The notes below the pieces were generated by a model. It was not told where the DNA came from. It did no database searches and saw only the letters and a list, made by a program, of their open reading frames with translations. From contig NZ_JBGCCK010000015.1 of the NCBI RefSeq assembly GCF_041262525.1, forward strand, positions 117,965 to 181,964: DNA of 64,000 nt, given 5' to 3'. The stretch is from Streptacidiphilus sp041262525 (GTDB lineage: Bacteria > Actinomycetota > Actinomycetes > Streptomycetales > Streptomycetaceae). Shown piece by piece: positions 44,079 to 51,518 of the stretch. Every line of letters begins with the position of its first letter. The stretch's first letter is position 1. The position numbers and the translations under genes were made by a program.

Positions 44079-44534
44079 GAACTTCGACGATCAGGTTGCA
44101 CCGGTGCTGCCGGGGCGGGCTAGGAGGTCGGGTGGCTCGGCCGAGACAGGCGTCGTCCTGCCGGGGCGGCCGCGCGGATTGCGTGGCGGGCTGCGGTGAC
44201 CGGCGCGTCGGGCACCACTGATGACGCCGGATGCTGCGTTACCCTTCGGACCCGGATCCACGGGTCGTATCAGTGCACATCCACTGCACGATTACGCGGG
44301 AAGTCCTGGGAACTCGCCTCGGGTGAAATCGCAGGTCAGCGCGGTGGCGGGCGGACGAGTCGGCCTCTACACCGGGGACTTCCGAAGATCCGGCTGGATA
44401 GCCGCTGACCTGCTCGAACGCCCGGCAGTCGAGGGCAATGCACCGCGAATGCACTGGGACGAGAGCTGGCTTGCACGATCCCTTGAAGGGGGTCGAGCAT
44501 GCCCCGTCGGGCGAGGTGAAGAGTTCACCGGGAG
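44079..44534. other. Stretch without a supported gene
   Basis: The 456 bases contain a 12-bp direct repeat (CTGCCGGGGCGG near 44107 and 44158) and an open frame (44221-44580) of mixed codon quality that overlaps the vapC 3' end. I see no protein family in it. Confidence 0.5.
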
Positions 44535-44990
44535 CTACGACAGCTCAAGGTCATCCGGAAGCAGTCGGAAGGCGCTGTGACCGGTCAGTGGCGTGACCGC
44601 CCGGAAATGCTTGCGGTCAAGGGTGGCAATGGCGTCAGTCCGAAATTCGCGCGCCAGAACCACGTTCATGGCATCCGTCAGGCCCAGCGGAAACGAGATG
44701 TAGTTCTGTCCGACGGCATGGGCTGCATGCAGATGCGCCCCTACCTCCGGAACTTCGAAGCGCCCGACGGCCACCTTGTCGGCGATGTATCGCAGCGCGG
44801 CCTGTGAGGCTTGCTCGGAGATGCCGGTCATCAGGAGGTAGTCGACCTCCGCCAAGACCATGGGTGAGATGACCGCGTGCCCGATTCTCTTGAGCGCTTC
44901 CCGGCAGACTTCGTGCTCCGCCTCGTTGACGTTGAACGCCGACACGAGTGCGCTTGAGTCCACGATGGCAACGGGGACGCTCTCACTCAC
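44535..44990 (-). CDS. vapC-like: PIN-domain toxin (VapC-like)
   Basis: A 151-residue PIN-domain ribonuclease. Acidic metal-binding residues appear in order: VAIVDSSALVSAF (Asp near 10), SPMVLAEVDYLLM (Glu near 48), LGLTDAMNVVLARE (Asp near 105) and IATLDRKHFRAV (Asp near 122). VapC toxins cut tRNA or rRNA. It follows the antitoxin gene with a 4-bp ATGA overlap, the usual arrangement. Confidence 0.9.
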   Translation of the reverse strand: MSESVPVAIVDSSALVSAFNVNEAEHEVCREALKRIGHAVISPMVLAEVDYLLMTGISEQASQAALRYIADKVAVGRFEVPEVGAHLHAAHAVGQNYISFPLGLTDAMNVVLAREFRTDAIATLDRKHFRAVTPLTGHSAFRLLPDDLELS

Positions 44991-45265
44991 CGACCGAACC
45001 CCTTCAGGTGGGCTGGGTTGGTGCTCAAGTCGGTTGGCCCGGCGAGCACCGGCATGTCGTCCAGCTCGTCTGCCATGGGGTCGGTGCGGAAGGGGTGCGC
45101 TGGCTCGTGGCGCCGGTTGTACGGCTCGATGCGCATTATCGGCATCCCGTTCTTGGTCACGATCAGGACGTTCCCCGCCTCGATGCGCTCAGCGATCCGG
45201 GAGGCGTTGTTGAGTTCTCTGAGGGGGACGACCGACGTCTGGGCCTCTTCCTGGGAACCTTCCAT
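44987..45265 (-). CDS. vapB-like: Phd/YefM-like antitoxin (VapB partner)
   Basis: A 92-residue antitoxin. Its N-terminal fold reads SVVPLRELNNASRIAERIEA followed by GNVLIVTKNGMPIMRIEPYN, the Phd/YefM DNA-binding pattern. The C-terminal ~40 residues are acidic and proline-containing, suited to wrapping the toxin. The ATG at 45265 is favoured over upstream frames because it begins the fold. A tandem 10-bp repeat just upstream may be its operator. Confidence 0.85.
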   Translation of the reverse strand: MEGSQEEAQTSVVPLRELNNASRIAERIEAGNVLIVTKNGMPIMRIEPYNRRHEPAHPFRTDPMADELDDMPVLAGPTDLSTNPAHLKGFGR

Positions 45266-45274
45266 GCAGATAAC

Positions 45275-45295
45275 GTACCACGCCCGTACCACGCC
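45275..45295. promoter_or_regulatory. Tandem iteron operator before vapBC
   Basis: GTACCACGCC occurs twice with a 1-bp spacer (45275-45284, 45286-45295), giving an 11-bp period 10 bp before the antitoxin ATG, as expected for cooperative antitoxin binding. Confidence 0.5.
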
Positions 45296-45499
45296 AGCTG
45301 GGCGACCGGAGCACTGGCGCCTCGGCGGCCGTCCCATCCCGTCCTCGAGGCCCCTGCTCCCACCCGGCTGTTGGCGGGGCGGCAAGAGCCCTCAGGCGAC
45401 GTTGAACGCCCCATCAGGAGGGCACGCGGGCCGCTGCGCGGAGTCGCCCAATCTCACGGCGAATCGGAAGGACGTTGCCCGGAGGGCTCTGACTGCTTC

Positions 45500-46060
45500 G
45501 CTGGGTTCGACCTTCAGTTGGGTCAGGCGGGCAGGCCCGCAGTACTCCTCGTCGAACCGCCTCATCACATCCACGACGCGTTGCGGCGGGGTGCCGACCT
45601 GGTTATCTCCACCGAGGCCCCGGTGTCCACCCTTGCCTGGCTGCCACTGGCTGCGCCGCCACTGCGGGCCTACTTCGCGCCCACGCACGCATGGGCGTCG
45701 ACGGATCGGGCCGGCGTGACACCTGCCGAACTGGTCACCCAGAAACTCCTTCTCCCGCCGGGCGACTTCATGACCCGGAAGCTCCTCGACCACGCGGTCA
45801 TCCGCGCCGGCCTCGGCTACGCGAGCGTCGAGGAATGCCCCGTATCCCGCGTCATCCAGGCGCAAGCGGCAGCGAGCTTCGGGGTCGGAGTGCTGACCGA
45901 GCATCCAAGATTCGGCGTACGCACCCTGCCGGTGATGGACGGCGACGAGCCCCTCGTGCTCCGCCTCCACGCCGCGTGGGACCCGGCGCACCATGCCGCA
46001 CCGGTCATTCACGCCCTCGTCCGGCGCATGGCCACACACGCCAATGCGGCAGCGGAGTAG
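45500..46060 (+). pseudogene. LysR-family regulator fragment (effector-binding domain only)
   Basis: The frame ending at 46060 encodes a LysR substrate-binding domain: VEPPHHIHDALRRGADLVIS, LPLAAPPLRAYFAPTHAWAS, VTPAELVTQKLLLPPGDFMT and AQAAASFGVGVLTEHPRFGV. The N-terminal helix-turn-helix is missing, and no start codon with a ribosome site precedes the domain. The sequence upstream (45300-45500) has poor codon usage. It is most likely a 5'-truncated relic. Confidence 0.65.
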
Positions 46061-46325
46061 GAGGAGCGGGAGCCGAGGGCATGGCAGCGCATCGAGGTAG
46101 CGCGAGAGGAGCGCGCCGGATCGCTGCCTGCCGGAAGGCGGGCGGCAGGCCGACTTCAGCGATGCGATCAAGGACTGACCGCGGCACCCCGTGACTGGGA
46201 GCTCAGACCTGGTCGCGGGGGCCGCGTGCGGATCAACGCCGCATGCCGCCGAGTCGGAGGCGACCCGGGCGCTGGAAATCGCCGGACGGACCCTCCCGTG
46301 CATGCCATGCGGCCTGCTACTCTCC

Positions 46326-46341
46326 ACCGGTCTAGACCCTT
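46326..46341. promoter_or_regulatory. DasR-responsive element 1
   Basis: Core GGTCTAGACC (46329-46338) matches the DasR (GntR) operator consensus ACTGGTCTAGACCACT at the core. It lies about 140 bp before the hexosaminidase ATG. Confidence 0.75.
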
Positions 46342-46344
46342 GAT

Positions 46345-46360
46345 GATGGTCTAGACCATA
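46345..46360. promoter_or_regulatory. DasR-responsive element 2
   Basis: ATGGTCTAGACCATA contains TGGTCTAGACCA, a perfect 12-bp palindrome and the strongest part of the DasR consensus. Its centre is 19 bp from element 1, nearly two helical turns. Confidence 0.85.
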
Positions 46361-46476
46361 TGGCCGGCTCGGCTCCGTCGAGGCACTCCGCCTCACGCGA
46401 CGCCCACGCCCCGCTGCCTCGGAAAGGCGCCATCGCAGGACCACGTCGAACCCATCCTCAGAAGGGTTGTCCAGTC

Positions 46477-48801
46477 ATGAGCATGACGCGACGGCAGTTC
46501 GGCATAGCCGCCACCGCCCTCCTCGCCACGACCGGTGCCGTCGATCTCGCGTCAGCGGGAACGGCACGGGCGGTGACGGCAGCGGCAACGCTGCCGGTGA
46601 CTATCCCCGCCCTGCAACAGTGGACAGCGGGCTCCGGTGCCTACAGCTTCGGCGCCGGCACACGGATCGTCATCGACAGCTCCTTCGCCGGCCAACTCAC
46701 CGGCGAGGCAGCCGTCTTCGCCGCCGACCTGCAGACGGCGACCGGGATCACGGTGCCGCAGGTGACCGCCCCGGCGGGATCGGCCGGGGCAGGGGACATC
46801 GTGCTCACGCTCGGCTCCGGCGACACCGGCCTCGGCAGCGAGGGCTACACCCTCACCATCGCGCCCGTGCTCACCGTCCAGGCCCGCGCCGCCGCCGGAG
46901 TCTTCTACGGCACCCGGACCGTCCTGCAACTGCTACGACAGGCCTCGACGATCCCCGGCGGCACCGCCCGCGACATGCCCACGCACGCCGAGCGCGGCCT
47001 GATGGTCGACGTGGGCCGCAAGTACTTCTCCGTGACCTGGCTGCAGAACCAGATCAAGGACATGGCCTACGCCAAGATGAACTACCTGCACCTGCACTTC
47101 TCCGACAACCTCGGCTTCCGCCTGGAGTCCGCCACCCACCCCGAGATCGTCTCCGCGCAGCACTACACCAAGCAGCAGATCACCGACCTGATCAACCTCG
47201 CGGCGAGCTACCACGTCACCATCGTCCCCGAGATCGACATGCCCGGACACATGGACACCATCCTGGCCGCCCACCCCGAGCTCAAACTCGTCGCGCAGGA
47301 CGGCACCACACCGGACGGCAGCAACATCGACCTGTCCAACCCCGCGTCCTACACCTTGATGAAGGACCTGATCACCGAGTTCATGCCGCTCTTCCCCGCC
47401 CCCTACTGGCATCTGGGCGCCGACGAGTACGGCGTCACCTACTCCAACTACCCGCAGCTGCAGGCCTACGCCCAGCAGCAGTACGGGAGCAACGCCACAC
47501 CCAAGGACGTCTACTACGGCTTCGTCCGCTGGGCCGACGCGATCGTGCGCGGCGGCGGCAAGACGATGCGGATGTGGAACGACGGCATCAGGGCCGGTGA
47601 CGGCACCATCCCCGTCGCCGCCGGCATCACCGTCGACTACTGGTACAACTACGGCCTGAGCCCCCAGCAGCTGATGGACGCGGGCCACCCGGTCAACAAC
47701 GGCAGCTGGACGCCCACGTACTACGTTCTCGGCGGCGCCACCCCCGACACGACCTACATGTACGAGCAGTGGAACCCCGGCATCTTCCAGGGCAATGTGA
47801 CGGTCACCCACCCGGAACAGGTCCTCGGGTCGAAGATCCACGTCTGGTGCGACAACCCCGGCGCTCAGACCGAAGCGCAGGTCGCTGGCGGCATCTTCGC
47901 ACCGCTGCGGGTGCTGGGCCAGAAAACCTGGGGATCGCCCGACCCCGTCACCACGTACGCCGCCTATCAGCCGATCATCGCCGCCACCGGACACATGCCC
48001 GGCTGGCCCGTGGACGTCGCCGCGGGCGACCTGGCCCTGAACAAGCCGACCACCGCCTCCTCCACCGAGACCAGCAACTTCCCCGCCGCCAATGCCACCG
48101 ACGGCTCCTACGGCACCCGTTGGTCGAGCCTCTACACCGACCCGCAGTGGCTCCAGGTCGACCTCGGCGCGCCCTGCAGCATCACTGCGGCCAAACTCAG
48201 CTGGGAGACCGCCTACGCCAAGGCCTACCAGCTCCAGGTCTCCGACGACGCCACCACCTGGACCACCCTCTACAGCACCACCAGCGGCGCCGGCGGCGTC
48301 GAGAACCTCACCGGCCTGACCGGCGCCGGGCGTTACGTCCGCATGAACGGGACCCAGCGCGCGACGAGCTGGGGCTACTCGCTGTGGGAGTTCGAGGTGT
48401 ACGGCTCGCCCGACCTGGCACTGGGCCGGCCCGCGACAGCCTCCAGCGTGGAGTCCGGCATCGCCTCGCTCGGGCCGTCCTTCGCCGTCGACGGCAACGC
48501 CGCCACCCGCTGGTCCAGCGACTACGCCGACCCGCAGTGGCTGCAGGTCGACCTCGGCGCCTCCCGGACCGTCACGGCGGTCAAGCTCGTCTGGGAACGG
48601 GCCTACGCGAAGGCCTACCAGATCCAGGTCTCCGACGACGCCTCCACCTGGACCACGATCTACGCCACCACGAACGGCCCCGGCAGTACCGAGTACCTCA
48701 CCGCGCTGCGCGGCACGGGCCGCTACGTCCGCATGTACGGCACCCAGCGCGCCACCCAGTGGGGCTACTCCCTCTGGGAGCTGGAGGTCTACGGCTCCTG
48801 A
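46477..48801 (+). CDS. Secreted GH20 beta-N-acetylhexosaminidase with two CBM32 domains
   Basis: A 774-residue exported enzyme. The Tat-type signal has TRRQFGIAATALLATTGAV. A GH20 N-terminal domain spans residues 40-150 and the catalytic barrel 165-500, with HLHFSDNLGFRLES near 205, PEIDMPGHMDTILAAHPEL near 250 and the Asp-Glu pair in WHLGADEYG near 315. Two F5/8C (CBM32) modules follow (about 530-650 and 655-774), each with NATDG/VDGN...RWSS and PQWLQVDLGA motifs. It releases terminal GlcNAc from chitobiose or other glycans. Two DasR operators upstream indicate control by glucosamine-6-phosphate, as for chitin genes in Streptomyces. Confidence 0.93.
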   Translation: MSMTRRQFGIAATALLATTGAVDLASAGTARAVTAAATLPVTIPALQQWTAGSGAYSFGAGTRIVIDSSFAGQLTGEAAVFAADLQTATGITVPQVTAPAGSAGAGDIVLTLGSGDTGLGSEGYTLTIAPVLTVQARAAAGVFYGTRTVLQLLRQASTIPGGTARDMPTHAERGLMVDVGRKYFSVTWLQNQIKDMAYAKMNYLHLHFSDNLGFRLESATHPEIVSAQHYTKQQITDLINLAASYHVTIVPEIDMPGHMDTILAAHPELKLVAQDGTTPDGSNIDLSNPASYTLMKDLITEFMPLFPAPYWHLGADEYGVTYSNYPQLQAYAQQQYGSNATPKDVYYGFVRWADAIVRGGGKTMRMWNDGIRAGDGTIPVAAGITVDYWYNYGLSPQQLMDAGHPVNNGSWTPTYYVLGGATPDTTYMYEQWNPGIFQGNVTVTHPEQVLGSKIHVWCDNPGAQTEAQVAGGIFAPLRVLGQKTWGSPDPVTTYAAYQPIIAATGHMPGWPVDVAAGDLALNKPTTASSTETSNFPAANATDGSYGTRWSSLYTDPQWLQVDLGAPCSITAAKLSWETAYAKAYQLQVSDDATTWTTLYSTTSGAGGVENLTGLTGAGRYVRMNGTQRATSWGYSLWEFEVYGSPDLALGRPATASSVESGIASLGPSFAVDGNAATRWSSDYADPQWLQVDLGASRTVTAVKLVWERAYAKAYQIQVSDDASTWTTIYATTNGPGSTEYLTALRGTGRYVRMYGTQRATQWGYSLWELEVYGS

Positions 48802-49129
48802 GCAGCAACCGCACCCGATCCGTAACCCCGGGGCCGTCCACCTCCGGAAGCGGCGGCCCTGGCCAGCCCCGGGGCCGCTCGCGCCCTGCCCTGCGGCCCG
48901 CCGCGCAGACGGGGCCGGTGGCTCGCTGGGAGCTCGGCGTCGACGGATGCCAGTGCGCCGACCGGAGAGATCCAAGCCATCGAGCAGCTCGCCACCTCGC
49001 TGTGCCTCGCACCACACGGACCGGGCGAGGAAGCCGAGTTCGACCACCTCCACGCGCAAATCACGAACCGGCTCACTCAGATCCTGCACTCGCTCACAGC
49101 CGAGACCTGAGCTCACGTAGCCGCGGTCC
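48802..49129. pseudogene. Gene-relic region downstream of hexosaminidase
   Basis: One frame (48978-49110) reads AIEQLATSLCLAPHGPGEEA then EFDHLHAQITNRLTQILHSL and stops at 49110, without a start of its own. It looks like the tail of a lost gene. The rest is noncoding. Confidence 0.35.
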
Positions 49130-49347
49130 GCAGCAGTGCGGGCCGCGGCCTCTCCCTGACCCGGCTCGGCGACATGCACGGCATCGGCGCGAAGATCGGC
49201 ACCGCCGAGATCGCGGGCGGCACCGACGGCTGGATGGTCGCCTACAACGGCAACATCGCCGTCTGCGCCCTCGTTCAGGGCGGAAGTTCCGGCGTCGACT
49301 CCACCGGGTACGTCGTCCGCTCGTTGCTGCCCGCCGCAGGCTCGTAA
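49130..49347 (+). pseudogene. Penicillin-binding-protein C-terminal fragment
   Basis: The frame ending at TAA 49345-49347 reads MHGIGAKIGTAEIAGGTDGW then MVAYNGNIAVCALVQGG and VDSTGYVVRSLLPAAGS. This is the end of a transpeptidase domain, with the KTGTAE motif altered to KIGTAE. Nothing of the upstream catalytic domain (SxxK, SxN) is present, so it is a relic. Confidence 0.6.
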
Positions 49348-49398
49348 TTCAGTGAGCGGCTGCCACAGTCTGGTGCCGGGGCAAGCACGTGCGAGTGG

Positions 49399-51444
49399 TC
49401 AGCACAGCGTGGGTGAACGGTGGGGATGGCCCAGTGCTGCGGGGCTCGGCAGGACAGCGGTGGTGGTGTGGTTGTCGGGCCAGCGGACGGTGATGCGGGT
49501 GTCGCCCTCCCGGTCCGTGTCGAGGTCGAGGGCGGTGTCTGCGGCGCTGGTTGCCGTGGTGGTTTGGCCGGTGAGGACGACGACTGCGGCGTAGACCTCT
49601 CCGGGGCGGGCGGGTTGTTCGGTGGCGGTCCAGGGCACGGCGGTGTGGGGGCCGAAGGGGTTGGTGTCCTGGGCGTGGTGGACGCCGGCGCGGGGCAGTC
49701 CGCGCAAGCCGAGGACGAGGGAGTTCAGGCCGCTTTTCTCGGTTGCGACTTCGGCGCTGCCGGCGCCGAGTGGTGCGGTGGCGGCTGGCGGGGTGGTGTC
49801 GGCGAGGGGCCAGCCGCCGATGCGCAGCTGCCACGGCCCGCGCTGGGCGGGCCCGGGTTCGGGGGAGCTCTGGTCGCTCGGGTTGGGGTCGATGCGTGCG
49901 AGGCGGACCTCCCAGGGGCCGTGGAGGAGGGAGGCGGTGGTGAGCCAGGGGCCGGTCTCCCACTTCTCCTCGCCTTCGGTCTCCCAGGGCACCGGTGGTG
50001 CGGTGCGCAGCCAGTGGGTCCGGGTGCGGGAGACGGCGGCTTCGGGGCTGAGGTGGAGGGTGTGGGTGGGGCGGCGGTGGGAGGGGCGTCCGTCGGGGGT
50101 GATGAGGGCGATGTGGTTGTCGAGGGGGTGGCTGTGGTCGGTTTCGGGGGCGGTGTGGGTGCTGTAGGCGTGGCGGGCGTATTCGGGTTCGTCGAAGCTG
50201 GGGCGGTGCAGCGGGGAGTGATCGGGGCCGTGGTTGGCGATGCGGACGATGCCGTCGGCGCGGGTGCCGGAGACGAGCCAGCCGGGGGCGGGCAGGGTGA
50301 GCTGGACGTCGTGTTGCTCCAGCTCCAGGGGTTCCTCGGTTGCGGTCCAGGCGGGGTGATCGGCGGGGAGGACGAGTCCGGCGAAGGCTTTTGACGCCCA
50401 GTAGGGGGAGGCGGGTCCGGAGTAGGCCTGGCGCATGCGGGGGAAGGCGTGGTGCCAGCCGAGGCTGAGCAGGCCGGTGTCGGGGTCCTGGCAGCCGGCC
50501 TCGGTGAAGCGTCGCAGGACGCCGTTGGCGAGTCGGCGAGTGCGGCCGGGTGTCAGCGGGGTGGCGTCGAACAGTGCGCCGGTCCAGAAGGGAGCGAGCA
50601 TCGCGAAGCGGTAGGTGAGTGAGCGGCCGTGGTAGAGGGGTGACCCGTCGGCGGCGACCAGGTGCTGGGCGTCGGAGAGGTAGTCACGCAGCCGGTCGCG
50701 GTAGCGGTCGCGCAGTTCGTCGGGAGCGTGGTGGCCGGAGATGCGGCAGTACCACAGGGGGTAGAAGTGGAAGGCCCAGCCGCCGTAGTAGTCGAAGTTG
50801 CGCAGGGCGTCGGACTGGGAGGTGCCGTCGGAGTACCAGCCGCCACCGATGTGCCAGGACTCGGTGCGGTCCAGGGTGCGCTGGATGTCGGCGTGGTTCC
50901 AGGGGCCGCCGACGGAGCGCAGGAAGGCTTCCATGACGGCTTGGAACCAGGTCCAGTTGTTGTCCCAGATCGGGTCGCCGACGATTTTGGCCATCCAGTC
51001 GACGATTTGCTGCTGGATCCGGTTGTCGAGCCGGTCCCAGATCCAGGGGCGGGTCTCGTGCAGGGCGATGGCGATGGAGGCGCCCTCGACCTTGGGTTGG
51101 GTGAAGTCGGCGAAGGTGGGCCAGCGTTCCGGTGAGTGGGGGTCGGTGCCCGCAGCCAGACCTTGTGCGTACCACTGGGCGAGGCCGGCGTGGTCGGTGT
51201 CGCCGGACTGGGCGAGGCGGAAGGCGGCGAGGAGGAAGGTGCGGGCGAAGCCTTCGAGGCCGTCGCTCCAGTGGCCGGAGCGGCTGACCGGTCCGGGCAG
51301 GTGGATCAGGCCGTGGTGTTCGGTGGCGAAGGGGCGCACGGCGGCGAGGCTGTGGTCGGCCCAGGCTTCCCAGTCGGGCCGGCCCCAGCCGGTGATCGGT
51401 GCGGTCGGGTCGTGGGGGGCGGCGAGGTGCTGCCGGGTGGCCAT
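49399..51444 (-). CDS. DUF2264-family protein (glycan-related alpha/alpha toroid)
   Basis: A 681-residue protein without signal peptide. The N-terminal ~370 residues match DUF2264: DHSLAAVRPFATEHHGLIHL, WSDGLEGFARTFLLAAFRLA, WDNNWTWFQAVMEAFLRSVG and WYSDGTSQSDALRNFDYYGG, then FHFYPLWYCRISG. A beta-rich C-terminal part follows. DUF2264 proteins occur in polysaccharide-utilisation loci and resemble (alpha/alpha) toroid lyases and hydrolases; no activity can be named. The ATG at 51444 has GGAAGG 9 nt upstream; the frame stays open for 1.9 kb upstream only as a shadow. It lies 74 bp after the secreted carbohydrate-binding protein gene, probably in one operon. Confidence 0.86.
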   Translation of the reverse strand: MATRQHLAAPHDPTAPITGWGRPDWEAWADHSLAAVRPFATEHHGLIHLPGPVSRSGHWSDGLEGFARTFLLAAFRLAQSGDTDHAGLAQWYAQGLAAGTDPHSPERWPTFADFTQPKVEGASIAIALHETRPWIWDRLDNRIQQQIVDWMAKIVGDPIWDNNWTWFQAVMEAFLRSVGGPWNHADIQRTLDRTESWHIGGGWYSDGTSQSDALRNFDYYGGWAFHFYPLWYCRISGHHAPDELRDRYRDRLRDYLSDAQHLVAADGSPLYHGRSLTYRFAMLAPFWTGALFDATPLTPGRTRRLANGVLRRFTEAGCQDPDTGLLSLGWHHAFPRMRQAYSGPASPYWASKAFAGLVLPADHPAWTATEEPLELEQHDVQLTLPAPGWLVSGTRADGIVRIANHGPDHSPLHRPSFDEPEYARHAYSTHTAPETDHSHPLDNHIALITPDGRPSHRRPTHTLHLSPEAAVSRTRTHWLRTAPPVPWETEGEEKWETGPWLTTASLLHGPWEVRLARIDPNPSDQSSPEPGPAQRGPWQLRIGGWPLADTTPPAATAPLGAGSAEVATEKSGLNSLVLGLRGLPRAGVHHAQDTNPFGPHTAVPWTATEQPARPGEVYAAVVVLTGQTTTATSAADTALDLDTDREGDTRITVRWPDNHTTTAVLPSPAALGHPHRSPTLC

Positions 51445-51518
51445 GTTCGTGCTGCCTTCCTTGCGGGCCCAACGTGAGCCTGGGCATGCTGCGGTGCGGG
51501 GGAGACGGGGGTGCGGTG

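Larger units (their letters stand above)
46061..46476. other. Intergenic region with DasR sites and a short coding relic
   Basis: Near 46080-46178 one frame reads WQRIEVAREERAGSLPAGRR then ADFSDAIKD and a stop, which looks like the tail of a lost gene. Tandem TCTAGA palindromes lie further on and are listed separately. Nothing else is seen. Confidence 0.5.

Noticed and set aside
44221..44580. A 119-codon plus-strand frame before vapC
   Set aside because: Mixed codon usage, no recognisable fold and overlap with the vapC 3' end; too weak to call.
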